Position numbers and translations under genes: made by a program
The notes under the pieces: model-generated
What the model saw: only the letters and a program-made list of their open reading frames with translations
What the model was told of the DNA's origin: nothing
Databases searched by the model: none
DNA from: Phycisphaerae bacterium
Lineage (GTDB): Bacteria; Planctomycetota; Phycisphaerae; Phycisphaerales; UBA1924
Assembly: GCA_016793805.1 (NCBI GenBank)
Contig: JAEUIZ010000015.1
Coordinates: forward strand, 47,732 to 111,731
Length of the DNA stretch: 64,000 nt
Direction: 5' to 3'
Shown: positions 1 to 8,494 of the stretch, one piece after another
Position numbering within the stretch: the first letter of the stretch is position 1
Layout of the letters: every line of letters begins with the position of its first letter

Positions 1-1
1 G

Positions 2-1198
2 TTCGCGGGGCTGGTGAACCCGCCGGGGCGGCTGGGCGATCCCGGCGAGGGCGAGTACCTGCCGTATGAGTTCGGTCCGAGCCCGGTGTACGGGTTCATC
101 GAGATCGACATGGACCGCGACAAGAACACGGGCGGGGAGTTGACCGGGGCGTCTCTGCGCTACCTGGCGAACGTGTCGCGGTTCGGGCGAGTGCCGTATG
201 GCTCGATCGCGGCGCGTGTGCCGGTGACGGGGCGCGACGTGGACGCGGACTTTTTCACGCCGCCGCAGTTCGAGCGGTCGGGCGCGGACTTCGCGCTGAC
301 GTTCTGCGGGTGCTGGGGCGTGACGGTGGTGAGTGAGGGCGGGAACGGGAACGGGGTGTTCGAGGCGGGCGAGACGTGGCTGGTGCGGGGTCGGTTCTTC
401 CAGCGCTCGGGAGGCTATCGGCTGGCGAGTTTCATGTTCGGTGGGAGCCAGTCGGGGCTCTACGACCCGATGTCCACGATCCGGTTTAGCCACGACATGG
501 CGGCGAACGAGACGACGGTGACGCTGGTGTGGGCGCTCAAGCCGGCGGGGGCCGGTGCCCTGGCGGGGCAGGCGGCGCAGCCGGTGAACTACTCGGCACT
601 GGACCAGGTATCGGTGCAGGAGGGCTTGCAGGATCTGATCGACTACGCCGACACGCACACGCTCAGCGGGCCGACGGGGGTGCTGGCGGATCGGTGGCGC
701 GGGCGGAGCGTGCAGCAGTCGCTCGATCCGACGGATTGGGAGATCACGGCCCTGGTGGGGACGGCGTTCGAGCAACCGACGGACGGGTTGTACGTCTGGA
801 CGGACACCGGCTTCGAGACGGCAGGAGACGTCGAAGGCGATGGAATCGCGGATGCTGAGGATCGTGGAAAGGTGCAGGCGTTCCTCGACGCGAACGACGG
901 TGGGCCGTTCGACCTGGATGGTCGCGAGTTTGAGAACGGATCGGTGGGGGTGGGGAACGCGGGGCCGAACTTCTGCCTGTATGACGTGGACGGTGACGGG
1001 GTCGTCAATCTTCTCGACGTTCGGCTGTACTGCGTCGGTGATTTCAACCGCGACGGGCTGTTCAACGTGGTGGACTTCACGATGTTCGGTGCGGCGTATG
1101 CGGCGGGAAGCCCCCGGGCAGACATCGACGGGAACGGGCTGCTCAACCTCAACGACTTCGTGAGTTTCGGGAACGCGTTCGCAGCGGGTTGCCCGTAG
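2..1198 (+). CDS. Secreted protein with dockerin-like C-terminus (5' end outside window)
   Basis: The reading frame is open from the first bases of the window, so the N-terminus is missing; 398 codons remain. The body has no domain I recognise. The C-terminal ~110 residues hold several calcium-loop-like segments of the DxDGDGxxNxxD type (DVDGDGVVNLLD, DFNRDGLFNVVD, DIDGNGLLNLND) and end in FGNAFAAGCP, like the tails of the other secreted proteins in this window. Dockerin-type repeats bind calcium and usually anchor extracellular proteins to partners or the cell surface. Secretion and anchoring are inferred from the tail. A GTG lies at base 14, but nothing marks it as the true start. Confidence 0.8.
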   Translation, partial: FAGLVNPPGRLGDPGEGEYLPYEFGPSPVYGFIEIDMDRDKNTGGELTGASLRYLANVSRFGRVPYGSIAARVPVTGRDVDADFFTPPQFERSGADFALTFCGCWGVTVVSEGGNGNGVFEAGETWLVRGRFFQRSGGYRLASFMFGGSQSGLYDPMSTIRFSHDMAANETTVTLVWALKPAGAGALAGQAAQPVNYSALDQVSVQEGLQDLIDYADTHTLSGPTGVLADRWRGRSVQQSLDPTDWEITALVGTAFEQPTDGLYVWTDTGFETAGDVEGDGIADAEDRGKVQAFLDANDGGPFDLDGREFENGSVGVGNAGPNFCLYDVDGDGVVNLLDVRLYCVGDFNRDGLFNVVDFTMFGAAYAAGSPRADIDGNGLLNLNDFVSFGNAFAAGCP

Positions 1199-1568
1199 CG
1201 GGCGCACGAGCGAGATCGCCTGCCTCTGTGCCCGACGGGCGTCTCCCCTAGGAGGAGGCGCTGGTTTGCAGGTTGTTCGCATCGCCGGGCGCGGCGGAGG
1301 GGCTTGACGCGCGGACGGTTGCGCGGTACACCATGCGCAGCGGAGAGCCGGTGCGAGCGCCAGGCGAGGTCTATCGCACGAGTGGGTCGGCGTTCGTGGA
1401 TCGGGAGTGCCGCGTCAGGCGGTGCGTGGTGGGCGAGTCTTGGGATCAACAGGGATTTCGCGCCGGGGCGCCGGGCGGCGGTCGCGCGGCGATCGGCGAT
1501 GGTTGCGGAGGCGTCCGGGCCCGCGCGTAGCGGGCACGGAGATCATCCTTTCTGTCTCGGAGGAACAC
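1199..1568. other. Intergenic region upstream of a dockerin protein gene
   Basis: This stretch of 370 bases has no convincing gene. An imperfect inverted repeat around 1238-1261 (GCGTCTCC and GGAGGCGC arms) could end the upstream transcript but lacks a T tract. A TTGACG box at 1304-1309 followed by TACACC at 1325-1330 resembles a promoter, but its 15-base spacer is short. The last bases carry the ribosome binding site of the next gene. Confidence 0.4.
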
Positions 1569-2636
1569 ATGCGTACGAAGACTTGGGGTGCGATCTCGAC
1601 GACCGCACTGCTCTCGATCTGCGGGCTGGCCCAGGGGCAGTCCTATTCGTTCGAGCCGGCGACCTACACCGGCTCGGCGGCGGGCACGCTGCTGACGGGC
1701 CAGGACGCCTGGTACCTGCCCGCGGTGGCCAACAGCGGGGACGGGTTCGTCTACACCTATGCCGGCAACACCTACGGGGTGGTCGCGAACCCCAGCGGCG
1801 GGTCGCAGTTCGTCGGAGGCGAGTGCAGCACGACCCTCCAGACGTTCGTGCGCATGCAGCACGACATCGCCTTCACCGAGGGCACGTGGACGATGTCCGC
1901 CGACTTCAACGGGCTGTTCTCCACGGTCAACGGCGGAGTCCTGCCGGCCGCGGACAACATCGGGAGTTGGTCGATGCAGCCCTCGGCGACGGCCCGTTAC
2001 TTCCAGTTCCTGATGAACTGGGGCTCGGGTGCCGTCGCGGGCATCCTGCAGTGCCCGGGCTGCCCCCCGCTCACGAACTATGCTCCCACCGGCGACAAGT
2101 ACCACATCCTCGTCGGATACTTCACCGCCGCGAGCCCGGCCACGATCAGTTTCGAGCCCCCGACGCAGGACTGGATGGACCTCTCGACCAACAACTGGTA
2201 CCGCATCACCGCGAAGTGGAACTTCACCACGGCGCAGTTGCTCGAGGTTTCGATCCGCAACCTCACCGCGGGCGGCTCGGCGGTCGTGACCGACCTCTCC
2301 AGCCGCGGGATGTACCTCTTCGGCGGACCCAGTTCCGTCAACCCGCTCCCGACCGCGATGCGGCTCTTCACCGGCAGCCTCGCCTTCGGCAACGTGACCG
2401 CCTGGGACAACGTCTCCGTCGGTCCCATGGCGATGGGCCCGTCCTGCTACGCCAACTGCGACAACTCGACGATCTTGCCGTTCCTGAACGTCAATGACTT
2501 CGTCTGCTTCAACAACAAGTTCGCCGCCGGCGACACCAACGCCAACTGCGACCAGAGCACGATCCCGCCCGTCCTCAACGTCAACGACTTCATCTGCTTC
2601 AACAACGCCTTCGCGGCGGGCTGCTCGGCCCCGTAA
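1569..2636 (+). CDS. Secreted protein with GC-type dockerin tail
   Basis: The protein has 355 residues. An ATG at 1569 is preceded by a good ribosome binding site (GGAGGA, 1559-1564) and starts a signal peptide ending near LAQGQ (residues ~20-24). The middle part looks like an all-beta, jelly-roll-like domain of unknown function. The tail holds two copies of the repeat (A)NCD.ST..P.LNVNDF.CFNN.FAAG, separated by a short linker. The same two-repeat tail recurs on eight other proteins here and is known in planctomycetes as a GC-type dockerin domain. A longer frame open from 1407 is rejected because the signal peptide would be internal. A hairpin terminator follows. Confidence 0.88.
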   Translation: MRTKTWGAISTTALLSICGLAQGQSYSFEPATYTGSAAGTLLTGQDAWYLPAVANSGDGFVYTYAGNTYGVVANPSGGSQFVGGECSTTLQTFVRMQHDIAFTEGTWTMSADFNGLFSTVNGGVLPAADNIGSWSMQPSATARYFQFLMNWGSGAVAGILQCPGCPPLTNYAPTGDKYHILVGYFTAASPATISFEPPTQDWMDLSTNNWYRITAKWNFTTAQLLEVSIRNLTAGGSAVVTDLSSRGMYLFGGPSSVNPLPTAMRLFTGSLAFGNVTAWDNVSVGPMAMGPSCYANCDNSTILPFLNVNDFVCFNNKFAAGDTNANCDQSTIPPVLNVNDFICFNNAFAAGCSAP

Positions 2637-2660
2637 GGCCCGCGCGGCCCAGTTCCTCTT

Positions 2661-2699
2661 GCGGGCGACCCCTCTCGTGGGGGCCGCCCGCTTTCATTT
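2661..2699 (+). terminator. Rho-independent-type terminator
   Basis: Arms GCGGGCG and CGCCCGC (with further CCCC/GGGG pairing) flank a short loop and are followed by CTTTCATTT. It lies 25 bases after the stop of the dockerin protein gene and separates it from the sigma-factor operon. Confidence 0.7.
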
Positions 2700-2833
2700 G
2701 GAGGCCGTTCGTACTCCCGCGAACGCCTCGCCCCGCGGTTCGGAAAGACAGGGAGCAGCGCGGCATCAGAGTCCGAAAGGAGAGGCGTCGGCGGTGCAAC
2801 CTGTGACCCCCGGGGGGGTACAAGGGTGCGAGC

Positions 2834-3403
2834 ATGGAACGGGCCGAGGAACAACGTCTGATCCGACGGGCGAGGCGCGGGGATCGTCGCGCCACCGAGG
2901 CCCTCATCCGCGAGCACCAGGGCTCGCTCTACGCGTACATGCTGCGGATGACGGGACGGCGCGACGTGGCGGAGGAGGTGGTGCAAGAGGCGTTCGTGCG
3001 CGCCCTCTCGCACCTTGACCGGTTCGACGATCGGTTCCGGTTCTCGACGTGGGTGTTCACGATCGCCAAGAGGCTGCACGTCAACACGGTGCAGAAGCGG
3101 GCCCCGATCTTCAGCAGCGGAGCGGCGGAGGTCGCGGCGGGTTGGAGCGAGGCCTGGCCCGGGGAGGCATCCGCGGAGGACGAGCGGCTGGGCCGGGTGC
3201 AGCGGGCGCTGCTGCGCCTCCCGGAGGTGCAGCGATCCGTGCTCGTGCTGTTCACGCAGTTGGACTGGTCGATCCGGCGGATCGCGCAGCACCTGTCGCT
3301 GCCCGAGGGGACGGTCAAGAGTCACTTGCATCGGAGCCGGGCGCGCGTCCGGAAACTCGTGGAAGAGGCGGAGGGCGTCAGGATCGAGGAGGTTGTGCGG
3401 TGA
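2834..3403 (+). CDS. ECF-type RNA polymerase sigma factor
   Basis: The protein has 189 residues, typical for extracytoplasmic-function sigma factors. Region 2 spans about residues 20-90 (RRATEALIREHQGSLYAYML, then the core-binding segment EEVVQEAFVRAL and FSTWVFTIAKR). Region 4 spans about 125-180, with a helix-turn-helix ending IAQHLSLPEGTVKSHLHR. The two are joined by a charged linker. No Shine-Dalgarno site is seen before the ATG. The stop overlaps the GTG start of the next gene, a putative anti-sigma factor, which is the usual arrangement for self-regulated sigma/anti-sigma pairs. The regulon is unknown. Confidence 0.93.
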   Translation: MERAEEQRLIRRARRGDRRATEALIREHQGSLYAYMLRMTGRRDVAEEVVQEAFVRALSHLDRFDDRFRFSTWVFTIAKRLHVNTVQKRAPIFSSGAAEVAAGWSEAWPGEASAEDERLGRVQRALLRLPEVQRSVLVLFTQLDWSIRRIAQHLSLPEGTVKSHLHRSRARVRKLVEEAEGVRIEEVVR

Positions 3404-4080
3404 GGAAGGGATCGGACAAGCCGGGCGCGGTGCCCCCCGAGTTGGTGGACGCGTACTTCGACGGGGAACTCGACGCGGCGGCGCGGGCGGACTTCCATCG
3501 CCGACTGGGGGAGGACCTCGCGGCGTGCCGGGAGGTCGTGGAGACGCGTCGGATCATCAGCGAGTTGCGGGCGCCGGTGGAGACGCCGGACCTGACGCCG
3601 GCGATCATGGCCCGACTGCACCGCGGGTTCCTGCCAGCACGGGTTCGAAGGATGGTCTCGGCGGGCCGGGTGGCCGTGGCCGCGACGCTGCTCCTGGCGC
3701 TCGTGGGCTATGGGCTCGCGAAGCGCTGGGAGCCCGCGATCTTCGAGCCCGCCCGGACGAACCCGGTGACGGAGGTTGTGCGTTCGAGCGAGCGCGACGC
3801 GGCGGCGGGGGCGAGGCAGGTGCGGGGCGTGCTCATGCGAGCCAGGCCGGGCGAGCAGGTCTATCAGGCCGCGGCCTTGGTTCCGGGTCGCGTGGTCGTG
3901 CGCACCTTCCCCGACGGCGCGGGCTCGGGCGTGATGCCCGGGGGCTCGGGCGGCCCGGACGCCGAGTGGAACTGGGCGGCGGCCTGGCAGGAGGGCGCGT
4001 CGTCCGCGCCGATCTGGTCCGCGGAGTGGCGCGGCGGTCTGCTGCGGCTGCCAGAGGGAAGCGGTTCGGCGCCGAGGTGA
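3400..4080 (+). CDS. Putative anti-sigma factor, single-pass membrane protein
   Basis: The start is a GTG overlapping the sigma-factor stop (GTGA), giving 226 residues. Residues 12-50 resemble the anti-sigma zinc-finger helix pair (LVDAYFDGELDAAARADFH...). Of the usual HxxxCxxC motif only His33 and one Cys (C43) remain, so zinc binding is doubtful. A hydrophobic segment at about 91-107 is the one membrane span. The C-terminal 120 residues would be outside the cytoplasm, and they match no family I know. The role, holding the neighbouring sigma factor inactive until an envelope signal arrives, is inferred from gene order and topology. Confidence 0.75.
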   Translation: MRKGSDKPGAVPPELVDAYFDGELDAAARADFHRRLGEDLAACREVVETRRIISELRAPVETPDLTPAIMARLHRGFLPARVRRMVSAGRVAVAATLLLALVGYGLAKRWEPAIFEPARTNPVTEVVRSSERDAAAGARQVRGVLMRARPGEQVYQAAALVPGRVVVRTFPDGAGSGVMPGGSGGPDAEWNWAAAWQEGASSAPIWSAEWRGGLLRLPEGSGSAPR

Positions 4081-4083
4081 TCG

Positions 4084-5610
4084 ATGCGCTGGCGGATCGC
4101 GATTGCCGTGGGGTGCGTGCTGGGTGTGTCGGCGTTGCGTGCGTGCGCGCAGGAACTCGCGCCCGCCCTGGCCGAGCCGCTGCTGCGTGACGTCCCCGCG
4201 GACGCGGACGCGGCGCTGGTGGTGGTGGGGGCCGCGGCGCAGCGGACGACCGACGCGGGGGCGGCGCTCCTGGCGATGGTCGAGGAGTCGGGGCTGGCGC
4301 ACGAGACGTTCCGCGCGTGGGCCGATTTGTCGCGCGAACTCGGGTGGTCTCCGTCGGAGGCCTTTGACGCGTTGCTCGGGCGGCGCGTCATGGTCGTGGT
4401 CCGCGGGGGCGATCCCCTGGGCTTGAACGCGGGCGCGGGACGCGAGGGCCGGAGCGACTGGGCGATCGTCAGCGAGGTCTCGCCCGCGGCCGAGGCGCGC
4501 GTGCGGGAGCGGCTCCGGCCCGCGCCGCGGCGGACGCACGGGGGCCTCATGGTGCTCTCGCTCGAAGGCCGACTCGAACTCGTCGTGTCGCGAGGGGAGG
4601 TCTGCCGAATCCTGCTCGCGCCGGCGGATCATGGCGGCCTGTTCGACGAGATGGCGGCTCGCCTGGGCCGGCCCGCGACGCCGCGCGCCGCCGACGCGTG
4701 CGACGCCGCGATCCTCGTTCGCCGTGGCACGGGCGCGCTCCGCGCCGGCATCTCGTTCGAGCCCGACGGTTGGCACGTCGGCGTCGTCGCCCCTCGCGAG
4801 ATGGTCTACGCCGGCGAGCGGCCCGAGCCCTCCTCCGCGCGGCTGGTCTCCGCGTTCGAGCCGGGGTCGCTCGCGGTGGTCGTCTGGCAGGTCGGCGTGC
4901 TCCCTCGGCTTGCGGAATGGCTCGGTGCGCCCGCGCTCCCGTGGCCACTGCGGGGCGAGGGCGTGGGACCGCGCCTGGCGCTGGTGGTCCGAGGCGAGGG
5001 CGAGGCGCGGTCGGAGACGCCCGTCAGCATCAGCGCGGCCGCCGTGCCGCTCTCGCGCGGGGACCCGCCTCGGATCGCCGTCACGCTGGGGGTTCAGGCC
5101 TCCGTCGCGGCGCTGACCCGCGAGTCCGACCGCGCCATGGAGCGGCTGGTGATCTCGCTCGCCCGGGGCGAGTGGGTGCAAGAGGCCGCGCGGATGGACG
5201 TGGCCCTCGCGGGCGACGAGACCGCGGTCCGCGGATTCCGGCTGGGCGAGGACGTGGAGATGTGCGCGAGCCTGACGCCGGACATCACGGCACGGTTCGG
5301 GCCCGACCCGACGCTGAGTTGGTGCGCCCGCCCGATGGGCCGGTGGGGATGGTGGGTCGGTCGGCTCGCGCTCTCGGGCACGGCCGCGGCCGACGCCGAC
5401 ATCTTCGTGCGGGCCGAATCCGGGACCGTGGCGGGCGGGGGCGCGGCGCCCAAGCCCCGACTGACGACCGGTGCGGTGCGCCTCGCGGCCCTCTGGAGCG
5501 TCCTGGGCCGAACCGGGCCCGCGACTCGCGTTCGCACGCTCAGGTGGGACGCCTGGCTCGGCGAGGATGGCCTGGTCGAGGGCTTCGTCCGCATCACGAT
5601 GACGAAGTAG
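4084..5610 (+). CDS. Secreted protein of unknown function in sigma-factor operon
   Basis: The protein has 508 residues and an N-terminal signal peptide (RWRIAIAVGCVLGVSALRAC, cleaved near AQE). The start lies 3 bases after the anti-sigma stop, with GAGGTG as a likely ribosome site, so the three genes form an operon. I recognise no domain. The alternating beta strands and the frequent 'value-returning' hydrophobic segments are loosely like DUF3352-type planctomycete proteins, but that is only an impression. It may be the sensor or target of the sigma/anti-sigma pair. It ends 2 bases from the convergent STAS gene. Confidence 0.8.
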   Translation: MRWRIAIAVGCVLGVSALRACAQELAPALAEPLLRDVPADADAALVVVGAAAQRTTDAGAALLAMVEESGLAHETFRAWADLSRELGWSPSEAFDALLGRRVMVVVRGGDPLGLNAGAGREGRSDWAIVSEVSPAAEARVRERLRPAPRRTHGGLMVLSLEGRLELVVSRGEVCRILLAPADHGGLFDEMAARLGRPATPRAADACDAAILVRRGTGALRAGISFEPDGWHVGVVAPREMVYAGERPEPSSARLVSAFEPGSLAVVVWQVGVLPRLAEWLGAPALPWPLRGEGVGPRLALVVRGEGEARSETPVSISAAAVPLSRGDPPRIAVTLGVQASVAALTRESDRAMERLVISLARGEWVQEAARMDVALAGDETAVRGFRLGEDVEMCASLTPDITARFGPDPTLSWCARPMGRWGWWVGRLALSGTAAADADIFVRAESGTVAGGGAAPKPRLTTGAVRLAALWSVLGRTGPATRVRTLRWDAWLGEDGLVEGFVRITMTK

Positions 5611-5612
5611 CC

Positions 5613-6050
5613 CTACGCCGCGTCGTGGCGCGGTCGGGCCCAGCCCAGCGTGATCCCGAAGATCGTCCGCGGGCGCGCCTCGAACGACCGGACGGCCTGT
5701 CGCACGTCGTCAGCGACCACGATCCGCCGGTCGAGTTTGGTGATGCGGATCAGCCGCGACAGGTCCTTGGAGAGCGCGAACAGGGCGAGGTGGGCCCCGA
5801 GTTCGACGCACCGCCGATGGGCCGCCACCAGCGCGTTGATCCCGGCGGAGGTCATCTCCTGCACGTCGGCCATCGACACGGCGACCCGCCCCTTGGCGAC
5901 CTCGGCGACCTTCACGATCCGCTCGCGCACCTCGGGCGCCTGGGCCTCGCGGATCGCGGGCATGCTTAGGAACACGAGCGCGACCTGCTCCATGCCCTGC
6001 ACGGTGATGATGCCGTCGCGGCTTCCGGCGTCCGTGATCTCGTGACGCAT
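5613..6050 (-). CDS. STAS-domain protein (anti-sigma factor antagonist type)
   Basis: The protein has 145 residues. The ATG at 6050 is preceded by a purine-rich ribosome site (GGGAGGGGG). The protein fits a single STAS domain: a strand (GIITVQGMEQVALVF), then VAVSMADVQEMTSAGINALV, where SpoIIAA-type proteins carry the phosphorylatable Ser/Thr in the DSSG loop. The TSAG sequence keeps a Ser/Thr pair at that place. Such proteins release sigma factors or act in stressosome-like partner switching. No kinase or phosphatase partner is adjacent. The variant loop means regulation by phosphorylation is not certain. Confidence 0.8.
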   Translation of the reverse strand: MRHEITDAGSRDGIITVQGMEQVALVFLSMPAIREAQAPEVRERIVKVAEVAKGRVAVSMADVQEMTSAGINALVAAHRRCVELGAHLALFALSKDLSRLIRITKLDRRIVVADDVRQAVRSFEARPRTIFGITLGWARPRHDAA

Positions 6051-6498
6051 GCCCCCTCCCTTCCCTGGTGTTCCTCCACCCCCAAAGTGCCAAGCGTTCG
6101 AGGATCGTGCCAGCCCGGGGGAGGAACTGACCCTCCAAGAGGTCGGGTTGTGCCGATCGCGGCTGATGGAGAGGGAGGGCGGACCGAGCCGCGGGGAAGA
6201 GGAGCCCCAAAAAAGAGAGTCCCGCGCCGGGGAGGCATCCGACGCGGGACCACACCAGGGGCTCGTGCGTGGGCCGCGGGTAGTTCGGCCCACCCCTTTG
6301 TCTCTCTCCTCCCCACGCCCTTGCGGGCATCCGGGCGGCGCGGCGCATCGCCGACAGTTGAGCATGCAATTCGACGAGGGCCAGGGCTCCGGCTTGCAGC
6401 GCGCCCGCGCGGCACGAAGGTGGGCCTGTGCGGGCGCGCGACGGGACTCGCCCCGGGGGCGTGGCGCCAGCCCCTTTTCTCGGGCCCGCCACGCCGGG
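6051..6498. other. Long intergenic region between divergent genes, possible small RNA
   Basis: No convincing protein gene lies in these ~450 bases between the STAS gene (minus) and coaD (plus). A clear minus-strand hairpin terminator sits inside it (6211-6250) although no annotated minus-strand gene lies upstream of it. The minus strand of about 6251-6480 may therefore encode a small RNA. I could not match it to 4.5S, 6S, tmRNA or RNase P RNA. Confidence 0.3.
6211..6250 (-). terminator. Orphan Rho-independent terminator
   Basis: Read on the minus strand, GTCCCGCG pairs with CGCGGGAC around a 16-base loop and is followed by TCTCTTTTTT. This is the best classical terminator in the window, yet it lies upstream of the STAS gene and downstream of no known minus-strand gene. 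It could end a small RNA or stop antisense transcription from the coaD side. Confidence 0.65.
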
Positions 6499-6527
6499 TT
6501 CCGGACGATCATGGAGCCCGATAGACT
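6499..6527 (+). promoter_or_regulatory. Promoter of coaD, predicted leaderless transcript
   Basis: TTCCGG (6499-6504), a 17-base spacer and TAGACT (6522-6527). The -10 box ends 6 bases before the coaD ATG, so the transcript should begin at or next to the start codon. There is no Shine-Dalgarno site. The -35 box is weak. Confidence 0.45.
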
Positions 6528-6533
6528 GGGCTC

Positions 6534-7091
6534 ATGCCACACTTGGCCGTCTTTCCCGGGTCGTTCGATCCCATCACCTACGGGCATCTGGACGTGATCG
6601 CGCGCGGGCGTCGGCTGTTCGACGGGTTGATCGTGGCGGTCGGACGAAACCCCGGGAAGGACGCGCTCTTCACCACCGACGAGCGCGTGGCCATGGCGGA
6701 GCGGCTGGTGGCCGATGTCCTGGCCCGCGAGCCCGACGCGGCCCCCGTTTCCGTGCGGGCCTTCTCGGGCCTCACCGTCGATTTCGCCCGCTCGGTGGGG
6801 GCGGCGGCGCTGCTCCGCGGGGTTCGGAATCTGTCTGACTTGCAGTACGAGGTCCAGCAAGCCATCACCAACCGCGAAGTTGCGGGAATCGAGACCGCCT
6901 TTGTAGTGGCAGGGCAGACGTTCGCGTATACAAGTTCGAGCCTGATCCGACAGATCACGGCCATGGGCAACGACCTCACGGCACTGGCCGCGATGGTCCC
7001 GCCCCCGGTCGTCGAGGCCCTCCGGCAGAAAAAAGAGGCCCGGCATCCGCTGCTGGAGCGGCTGCGGGCCGAACGGGACGTGGACGGATGA
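6534..7091 (+). CDS. coaD: Phosphopantetheine adenylyltransferase
   Basis: The protein has 185 residues, a little longer than the usual ~160. It transfers AMP from ATP to 4'-phosphopantetheine, the fourth step of coenzyme A synthesis, in the cytoplasm. The nucleotidyltransferase motif TYGH is at residues 15-18, after the conserved AVFPGSFDPIT start. The second signature, YTSSSLIRQI, is near residue 130. The core also has the LLRGVRNLSDLQYE segment typical of CoaD. The C-terminal ~25 charged residues are an extension. It overlaps the downstream lipoprotein gene by ATGA. Confidence 0.97.
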   Translation: MPHLAVFPGSFDPITYGHLDVIARGRRLFDGLIVAVGRNPGKDALFTTDERVAMAERLVADVLAREPDAAPVSVRAFSGLTVDFARSVGAAALLRGVRNLSDLQYEVQQAITNREVAGIETAFVVAGQTFAYTSSSLIRQITAMGNDLTALAAMVPPPVVEALRQKKEARHPLLERLRAERDVDG

Positions 7092-7501
7092 ACAGTGCGA
7101 CTTCGGCGTGGGGCGCGTGGCGTCGAGCGATGATGATGGCGGCATCGGCACTCGCCTGCGCCGTCGCGGGCGGGTGCGTGTCGGAGACCTCTGCGGGCGT
7201 GGTGCTCCTGCCCGGCGAACGGGCCGAGGCGCGGGTGCTGGGGGCGCGCCCGTGGATCAAGATCGAGTCCATGACACCCGTCGAGGCGACGATCACCTCC
7301 AGCGAGGGACGCCGGACCGAGACGATCCAGGGCCTGCTGGCGCGCCGGCTCTCGCCTCCGAGCCAGGGCGGCAACATGACGGGCGGCGGGGTGCGGATCG
7401 AGTTGCACAACGCCGCGTCGGAACAGGCCTCGGTTTTCTTGACTGCGACGGACTGCTCGGGCTTCTCGCTGCAGAAGCCACCACAGGCCGCCAAGCCCTG
7501 A
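7088..7501 (+). CDS. Small lipoprotein of unknown function
   Basis: The protein has 137 residues. The start overlaps the coaD stop (ATGA), so translation is probably coupled. A signal sequence with hydrophobic segment AMMMAASALACAVAG ends in a lipobox, VAGGC, with the lipidated Cys at residue 30. The mature part (~107 residues) is a small beta-rich domain with no family I recognise. The link to coaD seems to be by position only. Confidence 0.75.
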   Translation: MNSATSAWGAWRRAMMMAASALACAVAGGCVSETSAGVVLLPGERAEARVLGARPWIKIESMTPVEATITSSEGRRTETIQGLLARRLSPPSQGGNMTGGGVRIELHNAASEQASVFLTATDCSGFSLQKPPQAAKP

Positions 7502-7600
7502 GCCGATCTGCCCGCCTGGACCGGCGGTAACTCGTGCTCTTCGCTTCCGTTGCCCGCTTCCGCTGTACCTTCGCGGCCCGGGTGGTCGATACCCTTGGCT

Positions 7601-8494
7601 GTGATCGTCCACCTCAACGGCAGGCTGGTCCCGGCGGCCGAGGCTCGCGTCAGCCCGTTCGATCGCGGGTACCTCTTCGGCGACGGCGTCTACGAGGGCC
7701 TCCGCGCGTTCGCCGGCCGGATCGTCGGGCTCTCGCGCCATGTCGATCGCCTGCGCGAGGGACTCGAGGAATCTCGGATCGCCTGGAACGCGGATCGGCT
7801 CGTGGACGTGTGCGCCGGACTGCTCGAGGCCAACCGCCTGGCCGACGCGTTCATCTATGTGCAGGTCACGCGCGGCGCGCCCGGCCCGGGCCAGCCCGTG
7901 CGCACGCGCATCCCCGCCGGTCCGATGGAGCCCGCGGTCTTCGCCTATTGCACCCCGCAGGCCCCGCTCTCGTCCTTTGACCACGCCGAGCCCGCGACGG
8001 TCAGCGTCCGCACTCGCCCCGACACGCGCTGGTCACGCGGGCGGCTCAAGTCGATCTCGCTGCTGGGCAACGTCCTGTCCGCGATCGAGGCGAGCGAGCA
8101 CGCCGCGGGCGACGCGATCCTCGTCCGCGACGGGCTGGTGGCCGAGGCGACGGCGGCCAACGTGCTGCTCGCCCGCGCCGGGCGCGTCGTCACGCCCTCG
8201 CTCGAGAGCGTCCCGATCCTCGCGGGCGTGACGCGGGCGATCCTGCTCGAGGCCTGCCCGGAGATCGAGTCGCGCGCCGTCGCGGAGCACGAACTGGCCG
8301 AGGCCGACGAGGTGATGATCGTCGGGACCACCACGATGGTGACCTCGGTGGTCACGCTGGACGGTCGGCCCGTGGGCGACGGGCGGCCGGGCCCGGTGGC
8401 GCGCCGCCTCCTGGGCGACCTCGTCGGCGCGATCCGGCGGGACATCGGGCTTCACGAGAGCGAGCGATGCACGAGGGCCGCCGCGTCACGGTGA
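7601..8494 (+). CDS. Class IV PLP aminotransferase, likely D-amino-acid transaminase
   Basis: The protein has 297 residues, starting at the GTG before [10 protein letters not shown]. The fold-type IV signature [12 protein letters not shown] (residues 22-33) is closest to D-alanine transaminases. The PLP lysine is probably K150 in [11 protein letters not shown]. The EATAANVL segment and the phosphate-binding [10 protein letters not shown] are also present. The last 28 bases overlap murD. A D-amino-acid transaminase would make D-glutamate from D-alanine and 2-oxoglutarate, and D-glutamate is the substrate MurD adds, so the overlap makes functional sense. A branched-chain or 4-amino-4-deoxychorismate enzyme of the same fold cannot be excluded. 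GATACC at 7588-7593 may be a -10 box. Confidence 0.82.
   Translation: MIVHLNGRLVPAAEARVSPFDRGYLFGDGVYEGLRAFAGRIVGLSRHVDRLREGLEESRIAWNADRLVDVCAGLLEANRLADAFIYVQVTRGAPGPGQPVRTRIPAGPMEPAVFAYCTPQAPLSSFDHAEPATVSVRTRPDTRWSRGRLKSISLLGNVLSAIEASEHAAGDAILVRDGLVAEATAANVLLARAGRVVTPSLESVPILAGVTRAILLEACPEIESRAVAEHELAEADEVMIVGTTTMVTSVVTLDGRPVGDGRPGPVARRLLGDLVGAIRRDIGLHESERCTRAAASR

Noticed and set aside
3322..5181. Long minus-strand frame opposite the anti-sigma and secreted protein genes
   Set aside because: Arg/His/Pro-rich composition typical of an antisense shadow; no domain, start signal or conserved motif.
5613..7151. A 512-residue minus-strand frame covering the STAS gene and coaD region
   Set aside because: Only the last 145 codons show a family (STAS), with a ribosome site at its ATG; the rest is antisense to coaD.
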